Below, piece after piece: positions 18,632 through 27,673 of a stretch of DNA of 64,000 nucleotides; position 1 is the stretch's first letter, and every line of letters starts with the position of its first letter. Source of the DNA: Amia ocellicauda (Eukaryota > Chordata > Actinopteri > Amiiformes > Amiidae); NCBI RefSeq assembly GCF_036373705.1, contig NC_089858.1, positions 35,578,249-35,642,248 of the forward strand, read 5' to 3'. The notes under the pieces are model-generated. The model ran no database searches, was not told the DNA's origin, and saw only the letters and a list, made by a program, of their open reading frames with translations. Both the position numbers and the translations under genes were made by a program.

Positions 18632-19208
18632 GTGACCTCACAGCGTGCGTCTCGCGGAGTGAACTCACAGCGTGCGTCTCGCGGAGTGACCTCACAGCGT
18701 GCGTCTCGCGGAGTGACCTCACAGCGTGCGTCTCGCGGAGTGACCTCACAGCGTGCGTCTCGCGGAGTGACCTCACAGCGCGCGTCTACCGGAGTGACCT
18801 CACAGCGCGCGTCTACCGGAGTGAACTCACAGCGCGCGTCTCGCGGAGTGACCTCACAGCGCGCGTCTACCGGAGTGAACTCACAGCGCGCGTCTACCGG
18901 AGTGAACTCACAGCGCGCGTCTACCGGAGTGAACTCACAGCGCGCGTCTCGCGGAGTGAACTCACAGCGCGCGTCTCGCGGAGTGAACTCACAGCGCGCG
19001 TCTCGCGGAGTGAACTCACAGCGCGCGTCTCGCGGAGTGACCTCACAGCGCGCGTCTCGCGGAGTGACCTCACAGCGTGCGTCTCGCGGAGTGACCTCAC
19101 AGCGTGCGTCTACCGGAGTGACCTCACAGCGTGCGTCTACCGGAGTGACCTCACAGCGTGCGTCTCGTGGAGTGACCTCACAGCGTGCGTCTCGTGGAGT
19201 GAACTCAT
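18632..19208. repeat. 27-bp minisatellite, 21 copies
   Basis: Unit GTGACCTCACAGCGTGCGTC + TCGCGGA. Variants are GACC/GAAC, GCGTGC/GCGCGC and TCGCGG/TACCGG/TCGTGG. Because 27 is a multiple of three, long open frames run through it on both strands; these are artefacts. The outer five units at each end carry GCGTGC and the central eleven GCGCGC. It is very CpG-rich. Confidence 0.97.
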
Positions 19209-19263
19209 ACACGTATACTGTATGTACAATGGAGAGAATTCTCTCCCAAACGGCACCTCATAG

Positions 19264-19340
19264 TTGTGGCCTGGGCCGCTGTCTCCCCAGCCCCTGAAAC
19301 AGAGAGAGAATCATGAATCAAGTTTTCTGTCCCCCTCTCC
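19264..19340 (-). pseudogene. Copy B of the terminal exon, right part (acceptor end)
   Basis: CCCCTGAAACAGAGAGAGAATCATGAATCA matches 19933-19965 of the intact copy. On the minus strand this is the acceptor TTTCAG followed by GGGCTGGGG. It is separated from its other half (15740-15935) by the 3.3-kb insertion. Confidence 0.6.
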
Positions 19341-19744
19341 CCCCTGAATTGTAATAATAATATAAATATTTTTTTAAAATATTAACACAGCATCGTTCTT
19401 CTCTAAGATTAGATATTGGAAAGCCCTCGATATAAATAAAAGATCAATTTCCTAAAAGCTATACTTAAACACACAATACAGAACAGGACAGTTATTCAGC
19501 TCTTTAAAATTCTCTCAAACGTTTTGTCTTCTTAAAAGTTTCTTTCTTTCTGCATATATGTTTCAGTTAATTTGTTTAAATACGTGTGAACCTACTAAAA
19601 CAGCTTTGATTTAGCTTTGACTCAGTTTGGAACAAATTGGAGAGGTTTGGTTTCTAAAATATCTACACAGCCTTCACATTCACTTACATATGGTTACAGT
19701 GCAGAGTCCCAGTCAGCCCCACATGATTTATATCTGGTATAACA

Positions 19745-19935
19745 TCAGCGCGTCAAGGGAATGGTGAAGAGCAATTCCAACAGCGTAGCTGAATTTGACA
19801 CCCAAGTGGGCTCCAGTTCATCCTGTACAGTCTGGTAGTACGAATCCAGCTCCCTCGTCATGGATATCACACAGCACAGACAGCAGCAAAAGTTACAGAC
19901 GTGATTCCACATGGAGGTCGCTGCCCCCCTGGCCC
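19745..19935 (-). CDS. Unrecognised Cys-rich terminal exon (minus strand)
   Basis: Acceptor TTTCAG, phase 0, 63 codons ending TGA at 19745-19747. It encodes GARGAATSMWNHVCNFCCCL, then CCVISMTRELDSYYQTVQDE, a short acidic region and a hydrophobic end (LLELLFTIPLTR). The cluster of seven cysteines in 12 residues could be palmitoylated or bind metal. It was duplicated (copy B). The upstream partner may be the phase-0 exon at 20725-20844 and perhaps the RING exons at 23673-24502, since all four are on the same strand and in phase. I do not recognise the family. Confidence 0.4.
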
Positions 19936-20724
19936 CTGAAACAGAGGGAAGATCATGAATCATGGTTTCTGTCCTCCCTCCCCCTGCTAACCAGTCCCTT
20001 CCATCCCTTGCCCCAGCAATACCTGATGGGAGATGCCCCTCTGCTCTGCTCTGGCCTGGCCTGCAGGTCCTGGTTGTGTGGGCAGGTTCTGTGTGCAGAC
20101 AGGGCAGATCAGGTCAGAGTCTCAGTACAAACACCACAGACAGACAGAGCTCCACTGCTGATGTCATCATGCATCCTGTGTGGCTGTGTGACACTCAGGC
20201 GGAGGAGCTAAACACAGGGCTGCAGCATCAACAGCCAAACTAATACACCAATGCAATAACATACAGAAATCAGTTCTGTGTGTGTCTTCTGTCTTCCCAT
20301 GGCATATCAAAGTGTACATCTTGACATTAGATGCAATCGAACTGAACTAAAGCAGCCCATGCTTTCAGTAAAGCACACTAATCCATTCGTATAAAGCTGA
20401 GTGAAAGGATAATAATCCACAGCACAGTCTGGGAAAGGAAATATGTTCATTGTAGACTATTATTATTCTGATACATTTTCTTTTAGTTTATATTATTTGA
20501 CTAAAAATAATTTAAAAGTCAATCTTCATGTATATTAAGATTTTATTAATATTGTGCTTTTTAGTTTTGTCCTGTAGTATAGTTTATAAGACTGATTTTA
20601 TAAGTAATTTTATTTATTTTTCCACACATATGTGTAATGTTTAATTGCTTGTGCAAAACTGGATATCTGTTAATCCTGACAATAAAGCACCTTACTTACG
20701 AGAGAGGGAGTGAGTACAATGTAC

Positions 20725-20844
20725 CTCTTCGTGGTTGTTCTTTTTGCAGGGACACCTCAGCGCCTCTTTGACCCATTGCAGGAATGGCTTTTTGGGGTCC
20801 TTTGTATGGAATTGCCTCCAGGCCGAGTCCCACTCTGGATTCAC
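20725..20844 (-). CDS. Unrecognised 40-codon internal exon (minus strand)
   Basis: Acceptor ACTCGCAG and donor GTACAT bound an open 120-bp exon, phase 0 at both ends: VNPEWDSAWRQFHTKDPKKP, then FLQWVKEALRCPCKKNNHEE. It is tryptophan- and lysine-rich with a CPC motif. The exon looks real from its composition and boundaries, but I cannot assign it to a family. It may be an internal exon of the RING gene upstream; the intervening 2.8 kb contains a Tc1 inside a MITE. Confidence 0.45.
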
Positions 20845-21156
20845 CTGCGAGTGGTTTAGTACATATTAACACAAAGATCTGCGGTACGGACCTCGGGTTT
20901 CACCTGAGAAAATGAACCTCAAATAGCGAATACATGGTGCAAAACTCAACAACGTGCATATAATAGGTACTGACATTGTGATGCATCTAGTTCTATTTTT
21001 CAAGCATTAAAAAATGCAAATTTAAAAGTGCAATAGGTGCACCTCGAGGCACGCATGTTATTATCCGAGTTGTAAAACACAAAGCTGCAACCTGACCTCA
21101 GATTTGTAATAAAAATCATAGATTTACTGTGAAAATAGTACATGCAACCTTAATCT

Positions 21157-21419
21157 TGACCTTTGACCTCCCCTTTAAGGTCAATCAATGCTTAAAATAG
21201 TTCATATTGCCTAAAGAGTGTAGATAGACTACCAATTGCTACAGAACTCAGATAGGAACTCATAAGGTCTTTTCAAAAATGTCCTCCACCGTGACCTTTG
21301 ACCTTTCATTCAGGTCAAAGTGAGAACTGACTCATAACTCCTTACATAGTGCACTCATACTTATATAGGCAACCATGTATGATCAATCTGAAAATACCAC
21401 TTCTCATGACCTTTGACCT
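21157..21419. promoter_or_regulatory. Three DR1-type nuclear-receptor motifs
   Basis: TGACCTTTGACCT occurs identically at 21157-21169, 21292-21304 and 21407-21419 (reverse complement AGGTCAAAGGTCA, a perfect DR1). Each is followed within about 8-10 bp by an inverted half site AAGGTCAA or CAGGTCAA. DR1 elements bind RXR, PPAR, HNF4 and COUP-TF families. Spacing of 135 and 115 bp suggests a degenerate tandem repeat. Confidence 0.5.
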
Positions 21420-21689
21420 TCCTGTAAGGTCAAATGCAAAACTCTCATGTATCCTTCCAGACAAAAGCTGTGAAGCTGCTTTAAAGCTACAATTCCTTAA
21501 AAAGGTGGCTTGTATTCATCACAGCTCACATGGGAGCTTTATCTGCTTATCAGTACTAATACAACATAAGGAAAAAACAAATCAAATAAATCAAATAATT
21601 ATGAAAGAAATTGATGTCTAAGACTAAGACAGAAAATGTACCAACACAGCTCACGTTGAGGATTACAACTTTCTTACCATCAGCTGTTG

Positions 21690-21868
21690 AATGTCAAAAC
21701 CCCACTAGAGACCTTTTCTCTTAGATGGGTGTTTTTAACCTTCAATTTAAAACTGAGCTCTTAATTGCTTAATTGAACCTTAATCGAAGCATAAATCTGG
21801 TTAGATTTGACTTTTTCAATTGTGTAATAAAAAACTTGGTTCTTTAATAAGTTATTTATACAGTTCTA
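21690..21868. mobile_element. hAT-like MITE, left half (split by a Tc1)
   Basis: GAGCTCTTAATTGCTTAATT near 21755 is complementary in layout to AATTAAGTCATTGAGAGCTC at 23150. The same family as the MITE at 38500-38689 by its CTTAATTGCTTAATTGAA core. It continues at 23089. Confidence 0.55.
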
Positions 21869-23088
21869 CACTCACCTAAAGGATTATTAGGAACACCATA
21901 CTAATACTGTGTTTGACCCCCTTTCGCCTTCAGAACTGCCTTAATTCTACGTGGCATTGATTCAACAAGGTGCTGAAAGCATTCTTTAGAAATGTTGGCC
22001 CATATTGATAGGATAGCATCTTGCAGTTGATGGAGATTTGTGGGATGCACATCCAGGGCACGAAGCTCCCGTTCCACCACATCCCAAAGATTCTCTATTG
22101 GGTTGAGATCTGGTGACTGTGGGGGCCAGTTTAGTACAGTGAACTCATTGTCATGTTCAAGAAACCAATTTGAAATGATTCGACCTTTGTGACATGGTGC
22201 ATTATCCTGCTGGAAGTAGCCATCAGAGGATGGGTACATGGTGGTCATAAAGGGATGGACATGGTCAGAAACAATGCTCAGGTAGGCCGTGGCATTTAAA
22301 CGATGCCCAATTGGCACTAAGGGGCCTAAAGTGTGCCAAGAAAACATCCCCACACCATTACACCACCACCACCAGCCTGCACAGTGGTAACAAGGCATGA
22401 TGGATCCATGTTCTCATTCTGTTTACGCCAAATTCTGACTCTACCATCTGAATGTCTCAACAGAAATCGAGACTCATCAGACCAGGCAACATTTTTCCAG
22501 TCTTCAACTGTCCAATTTTGGTGAGCTTGTGCAAATTGTAGCCTCTTTTTCCTATTTGTAGTGGAGATGAGTGGTACCCGGTGGGGTCTTCTGCTGTTGT
22601 AGCCCATCCGCCTCAAGGTTGTACGTGTTGTGGCTTCACAAATGCTTTGCTGCATACCTCGGTTGTAACGAGTGGTTATTTCAGTCAAAGTTGCTCTTCT
22701 ATCAGCTTGAATCAGTCGGCCCATTCTCCTCTGACCTCTAGCATCAACAAGGCATTTTCGCCCACAGGACTGCCGCATACTGGATGTTTTTCCCTTTTCA
22801 CACCATTCTTTGTAAACCCTAGAAATGGTTGTGCGTGAAAATCCCAGTAACTGAGCAGATTGTGAAATACTCAGACCGGCCCGTCTGGCACCAACAACCA
22901 TGCCACGCTCAAAATTGCATAAATCACCTTTCTTTCCCATTCAGACATTCAATTTGGAGTTCAGGAGATTGTCTTGACCAGGACCACACCCCTAAATGCA
23001 TTGAAGCAACTGCCATGTGATTGGTTGGTTAGATAATTGCATTAATGAGAAATTGAACAGGTGTTCCTAATAATCCTTTAGGTGAGTG
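21869..23088 (-). mobile_element. Tc1/mariner element, copy A (1220 bp)
   Basis: 28-bp terminal inverted repeats start CACTCACCTAAAGGATTATT at both ends, flanked by TA (21867-21868, 23089-23090). It is nearly identical to the element at 26453-27673 but reversed and 1 bp shorter. It is inserted in a MITE. Confidence 0.95.
21901..22940 (-). pseudogene. Tc1-type transposase with a single 1-nt frameshift
   Basis: Reads MGKKGDLCNFERGMVVGARR from 22940. It contains a helix-turn-helix, WSDESR (first Asp), then a G-run at 22348-22351 that has four Gs instead of the five in copy B. The frame breaks there and resumes in another frame at MFSWHTLGP, continuing to DNAPCH (second Asp) and NPIENLW (Glu) and ending GGQTQY-stop at 21901. 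Otherwise all catalytic residues are present. Confidence 0.95.
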
Positions 23089-23240
23089 TATATTGAACCT
23101 AAAACCCCTACTGGTTAAAATCTTCACTAGCTCTAATTTTATTAGTTCAATTAAGTCATTGAGAGCTCTGTTGGAACAAAAACCAAGCAGGTTTGGGGGG
23201 CTTCCAGGACCAGGGATGGGAACCACTGCTTTAAATGACT
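23089..23240. mobile_element. hAT-like MITE, right half
   Basis: Contains AGAGCTCTGTTGGAACAAAA and ends CCAGGGATGGGAACCACTG near 23228, the same end pattern as the MITE at 38500-38689. Interrupted by the Tc1 at 21869-23088. Confidence 0.55.
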
Positions 23241-23672
23241 CAAGGAGCACACATTACACCCTAACTCAGTGAGTGATCTGGGCAACAGAAGATGAACCTA
23301 ACTTAATTCACTGCTGTACTGGTCAATCGCAAACCCACAAGCTTTCTGCAGATTGCCAACTTGCCAATAATAGAGATTTTTTTTTTTTTCCACTACATCA
23401 CACCTCCGAGCCCTGGGAACCCAACTAGTCCACAGGATTTCAGAGTAAGCCAATCGTACAACAGCTAGTCAATGCCGGTTCACTTAACCAATATAGATAA
23501 ACAGATCAACTGAAAGATAAATAGATGGAGACTGGCAGGTACATACACCAAACACCACCACTGTAAGGATGAGCTTTCAAATGACTAAAGGCCTTAATAA
23601 ATGTAAGTTTGTCTAAATCTGACCAGTTCTACAAGCGATCAGGACGGGATGCCAGGCCGGGGCCACACTCAC
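23241..23672. other. Intron or downstream sequence of the RING gene, nothing supported
   Basis: No open exon with splice signals was recognised. It would be intronic if the exon at 20725-20844 belongs to the same gene. Confidence 0.3.
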
Positions 23673-23918
23673 CTCGCAGGGGACGGGAAGGGTCTCAGCC
23701 ACCGTCTCCATGGCCACGTTCCTGACCCCGGCCCTCAGAGAGCGCAGGCACACCGGGCAGCGCCGCAGCTTCGGCCGACACCGTCCGCAGATCAGGTGCC
23801 CGGACTTGCATTGCCGGATCTGCGGCAGCACGAAGTCGAAACACACCGGACACTGGAACAGCTCAATCACGTCTTCCGCTTTGGCCGACAGGGCATCGGC
23901 GGCTGAAACGCCACAGTA
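23673..23918 (-). CDS. RING gene exon 3 (second SIAH-type RING)
   Basis: 246 bp, 82 codons, acceptor GTATTAG, donor GTGAGT. From YCGVSAADALSAKAEDVIEL to TLPVPCE. The CPVCFDFVLP and HLICGRCRPKL blocks are very close to vertebrate SIAH. Confidence 0.8.
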
Positions 23919-24502
23919 CTAATACAAGGGAAGGAAACACACAGGCAATCATTAATTAAGGAAGAAGCGGAGAACAAATCCAATACATTGAACAAAAGTA
24001 ACGCAGCATTTTCATAGGAATCAAGGAAAACAAAAAATACAGTTTTCAAATAAGGATATTTTTGTATGGATGATCTAAATACTCACCCTGTCGTAGGTAA
24101 AGCGAAGAATCAAGGCCACTTTGTCCATGGCTAAGTTTCTGACATTGATCCTGTGACAGCCGGAACAGCTCGGACAGAATTTCTGGTACGACCGGCAGCT
24201 CTTGCACATCAGATGCCCGCCGCGGCACTGCTTGATCGGGGGCTGCACGGAGCCCCGGCACCGCGAGCACTGGAACAGCGCCACGGCGGACAGGCCGGCA
24301 TCGCCGATATCGTCCTAAGACAACGTAAGAACAAAACACATCAGATACACATTCAGTCACACATGAAGCAACACATTGACACATCAATAAAGGAAAAACT
24401 CACTTCATTTTTGGTCGGATTTACATATACACCTTCCTCATCCACCGGCTCCTGAGTCTATGCACTTGTTTTCCGCTGGAGAGACGATTGTGACGTTTCC
24501 AT
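23673..24502 (-). CDS. SIAH-like protein with two tandem RING domains (three 5' exons; in-frame TAG in exon 1)
   Basis: Exons 24404-24502, 24087-24314 and 23673-23918, all phase 0 with GTGAGT donors. SIAH/Sina proteins are E3 ubiquitin ligases whose RING recruits E2 enzymes. RING 1: FQCSRCRGSVQPP, QCRGGHLMC, then CPSC. RING 2: FQCPVCFDFVLPQ, QCKSGHLIC, then CPVC. Each keeps all eight zinc ligands and the following VRN(L/V)AM motif typical of SIAH. Ordinary SIAH has one RING followed by a substrate-binding domain; no SIAH zinc fingers or Sina domain were found after the last donor. Exon 1 from ATG 24502 has TAG at 24458-24460 (codon 15), so it is either a damaged allele or uses another first exon. 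Confidence 0.75.
24087..24314 (-). CDS. RING gene exon 2 (first SIAH-type RING)
   Basis: 228 bp, 76 codons, acceptor GTCTTAG, donor GTGAGT. From DDIGDAGLSAVALFQCSRC to LRFTYDR, with a complete C3HC4 ligand set. Confidence 0.75.
24404..24502 (-). CDS. RING gene exon 1 (with in-frame stop)
   Basis: ATG at 24502 opens METSQSSLQRKTSA, then TAG, then TQEPVDEEGVYVNPTKNE up to a GTGAGT donor. Coding quality on both sides of the TAG suggests a CAG-to-TAG change. CATAG could instead be read as a weak acceptor of an alternative exon start. Confidence 0.5.
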
Positions 24503-25378
24503 GACACGTAACGCTAGAACGTATTGGATAATTACATACGTCATATCCTCTCACACAATCCGGCCACGCCCGTTTTTCTTAACCCTTTGTGCAAGGGTAA
24601 TGGTGGCCATTGATCTTTAAATATCTTGCTTTCAACTGATTATCATGTCCATATAGCTATGTACAGGCTGACCACTCATCTTCATTCCTGGAGTCGATGT
24701 GTCAGACGTCTGACCTCTAAACATAGCTAAATCTGCAATAAAGTGAATAAACTCTTGACATGAGCACCAATGGTGTAAACCAGGCATTAACTTAGATGAA
24801 TTATTAGCCTAGTGTGTTTTTTGTTTTCACTGTGTAAAATGTGATGCTGCATAAAAAAAATAAAAAAAATAGACAAAAAGTTTGAGTTTATTTATTGAAA
24901 GGTATTTGCTTTTGAACAGTCTCCTCCTTACCATTTAAAAGGCGACCAGGAAAATCTGATAATGCAGAGGCTGTTGAGACACCATCTTTTTGTAGATGTA
25001 TCTGTCTCTAAAAACACAACAAAATAGCACAATTTAATACTTTAGTACTTGGATTTACTTGTTCTATCAGGATTGCTTAAACCAAGTAACTGAATTGCTT
25101 ATCAGCTAATATGCTAATTAAACTTACTTATGGAGCTAACTTCACTGATTAAATTAAACAATATCAAGATTTTTTGTTTACTGAACATAGTTAATAGGTT
25201 TTCTTACATTTTACATTACTAGCAATTGCTACCAAATATTGTACATTGTATTAGTGTTGAGTAATTATATTTATTAATTTAACATCTGTCAAAAAAGCTT
25301 TTAACATTTGCACTCAAATCTGCAAATGCACATTTTTAGTTTTTACTTTACACTGATACCCAACAGAAGTAATGATTG

Positions 25379-25437
<59 letters not shown>

Positions 25438-26390
25438 TTGAAGAAGGGAATGTAATATTATTTTTAAAATCAGACAGCAATGATATAATCATATGATGCA
25501 TAGTTTTAAAATATAGTGAACATGCATTATCATCATAATTTATATGATTTAATTTGAAAATGAATTGCATATGCATACATTTATATGTGCAGGAAACCAA
25601 CTTTATAGACTAATCTGAAAGTTTAATTTTAAAACCAGGAGTGCAATACCATTAAGTGACACCAGGTAGCAGCAAACGTTTACCAAAACCTAGACTTCCT
25701 TGTTCGGCTGCCACCACAATCGTGGCCGAGAGCTAGACTGGACACCGTGCTGGTACAGTGCAGTTTAACAAAACACAGTAAGATCATGCAGATCAGTATT
25801 AGCAATACACACGTACTGGCCTTCCACACTTTAATCAATGTTTCCACAAATGCTTACAGTTTCTTTTTATATTTGGAATTTCCCATTCCCATTCATTATC
25901 AAAGGGTGTGATCAAAATATATATATTCTTAAAGTTGAATATTACAAAGAAGGCAGAAAATGCAGAGTACTTCACAAAATAATGTAGGCCTATATTTTAT
26001 AGTAAGATTCTTGTGAAGAGAGCTGACGTATGACTAGCCATCTGAAACTTTTATAAGAGCCTGTGAATTATTAGTTTATTTACATTGTTAAGTGTATTTT
26101 CCTTTATAGTTTTTTAAAACATCCAACATCCCCAATTAATTACGTATACTGTACATATCTAAACCTGATTCAGTTGAGTCAGTAGAAAAGTAATCCCAAC
26201 CTTAATGAAAGCCTATGTTTACAAGGGATTCTAACCCTAACGCTAGCCAAAATGTAATCCTAATTTAATTTGTGAAATTAAATCTAATTAAAAATGTTTC
26301 TTTAGTCAAAATATGAACCTGAGTGTGACCTTAAGGCCATTCCTGCTTTCACCCTTACCACTATATGTAGTTTACCCTTGCTTATAAAAG

Positions 26391-26392
<2 letters not shown>
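24503..26392. other. Gene-free stretch with an (ATA)n microsatellite
   Basis: Just upstream of the RING gene start are a TGACGT half-CRE (about 24491) and ATACGTCATATCC near 24536; a promoter here is plausible but unproven. The rest is AT-rich, with (ATA)n at 25381-25437. No exon supported. Confidence 0.4.

Positions 26393-26452
<60 letters not shown>
26393..26452. repeat. (TA)n microsatellite, target of Tc1 copy B
   Basis: About 60 bp of TA repeat directly abutting the left end of the Tc1 element; the tract resumes at 27674-27692 on the other side. Confidence 0.97.
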
Positions 26453-26455
<3 letters not shown>

Positions 26456-27673
26456 TCACCTAAAGGATTATTAGGAACACCTGTTCAATTTCTCATTAAT
26501 GCAATTATCTAACCAACCAATCACATGGCAGTTGCTTCAATGCATTTAGGGGTGTGGTCCTGGTCAAGACAATCTCCTGAACTCCAAACTGAATGTCTGA
26601 ATGGGAAAGAAAGGTGATTTAAGCAATTTTGAGTGTGGCATGGTTGTTGGTGCCAGACGGGCCGGTCTGAGTATTTCACAATCTGCTCGGTTACTGGGAT
26701 TTTCACGCACAACCATTTCTAGGGTTTACAAAGAATGGTGTGAAAAGGGAAAAACATCCAGTATGCGGCAGTCCTGTGGGCGAAAATGCCTTGTTGATGC
26801 TAGAGGTCAGAGGAGAATGGGCCGACTGATTCAAGCTGATAGAAGAGCAACTTTGACTGAAATAACCACTTGTTACAACCGAGGTATGCAGCAAAGCATT
26901 TGTGAAGCCACAACACGTACAACCTTGAGGCGGATGGGCTACAACAGCAGAAGACCCCACCGGGTACCACTCATCTCCACTACAAATAGGAAAAAGAGGC
27001 TACAATTTGCACAAGCTCACCAAAATTGGACAGTTGAAGACTGGAAAAATGTTGCTTGGTCTGATGAGTCTCGATTTCTGTTGAGACATTCAGATGGTAG
27101 AGTCAGAATTTGGCGTAAACAGAATGAGAACATGGATCCATCATGCCTTGTTACCACTGTGCAGGCTGGTGGTGGTGGTGTAATGGTGTGGGGGATGTTT
27201 TCTTGGCACACTTTAGGCCCCTTAGTGCCAATTGGGCATCGTTTAAATGCCACGGCCTACCTGAGCATTGTTTCTGACCATGTCCATCCCTTTATGACCA
27301 CCATGTACCCATCCTCTGATGGCTACTTCCAGCAGGATAATGCACCATGTCACAAAGGTCGAATCATTTCAAATTGGTTTCTTGAACATGACAATGAGTT
27401 CACTGTACTAAACTGGCCCCCACAGTCACCAGATCTCAACCCAATAGAGCATCTTTGGGATGTGGTGGAACGGGAGCTTCGTGCCCTGTATGTGCATCCC
27501 ACAAATCTCCATCAACTGCAAGATGCTATCCTATCAATATGGGCCAACATTTCTAAAGAATGCTTTCAGCACCTTGTTGAATCAATGCCACGTAGAATTA
27601 AGGCAGTTCTGAAGGCGAAAGGGGGTCAAACACAGTATTAGTATGGTGTTCCTAATAATCCTTTAGGTGAGTG
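26453..27673 (+). mobile_element. Tc1/mariner element, copy B, structurally complete (1221 bp)
   Basis: 28-bp terminal inverted repeats CACTCACCTAAAGGATTATT... at both ends, inserted within a TA microsatellite, with TA flanks. Contains one uninterrupted transposase frame. Near-identical to copy A (21869-23088). Confidence 0.97.
26601..27641 (+). CDS. Tc1-type DDE transposase, intact (346 aa)
   Basis: Cut-and-paste transposase that binds the terminal repeats and inserts at TA. The amino-terminal bipartite helix-turn-helix region (SISQSARLLGFSRTTISRVY), GRKCLVD hook, and second HTH (QSICEATTRTTLRRMGYNSR) are followed by the catalytic core: Asp in WSDESRFLLR, Asp in QQDNAPCHKG and Glu in NPIEHLWDV, with a glycine-rich GGGGVMVWG loop. 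Ends GGQTQY. The length fits complete Tc1 relatives (about 340 aa). ATG at 26601 is chosen because it gives the family-typical MGKKGDLSNFE start. No stop or frameshift is seen. Whether it is expressed is unknown. Confidence 0.97.
   Translation: MGKKGDLSNFECGMVVGARRAGLSISQSARLLGFSRTTISRVYKEWCEKGKTSSMRQSCGRKCLVDARGQRRMGRLIQADRRATLTEITTCYNRGMQQSICEATTRTTLRRMGYNSRRPHRVPLISTTNRKKRLQFAQAHQNWTVEDWKNVAWSDESRFLLRHSDGRVRIWRKQNENMDPSCLVTTVQAGGGGVMVWGMFSWHTLGPLVPIGHRLNATAYLSIVSDHVHPFMTTMYPSSDGYFQQDNAPCHKGRIISNWFLEHDNEFTVLNWPPQSPDLNPIEHLWDVVERELRALYVHPTNLHQLQDAILSIWANISKECFQHLVESMPRRIKAVLKAKGGQTQY

Larger units (their letters stand above)
15936..19263. mobile_element. 3.3-kb insertion with short inverted ends and candidate 5-bp TSD (TTGTG)
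   Basis: TTGTG occurs at 15931-15935 and 19264-19268. The left end begins TATGAGGCGCC and the right end, reversed, begins CTATGAGGTGCC; similarity continues into a GAATTC-containing stretch. No transposase of its own was found. Inside lie a truncated Tc1 (16832-17714), a fold-back (18169-18551) and a minisatellite (18632-19208). It is probably a non-autonomous DNA element enlarged by later events. The superfamily is not assigned. Confidence 0.5.

Noticed and set aside
18632-19208. CRISPR-like regular array
   Set aside because: The units are directly adjoining with no spacers, in a vertebrate genome; it is a minisatellite.
18520-19297. Open frames of 227-251 aa on both strands with a 9-residue repeat
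   Set aside because: They are produced by a 27-bp minisatellite, a multiple of three without stop codons. No start context, splice sites or homology.
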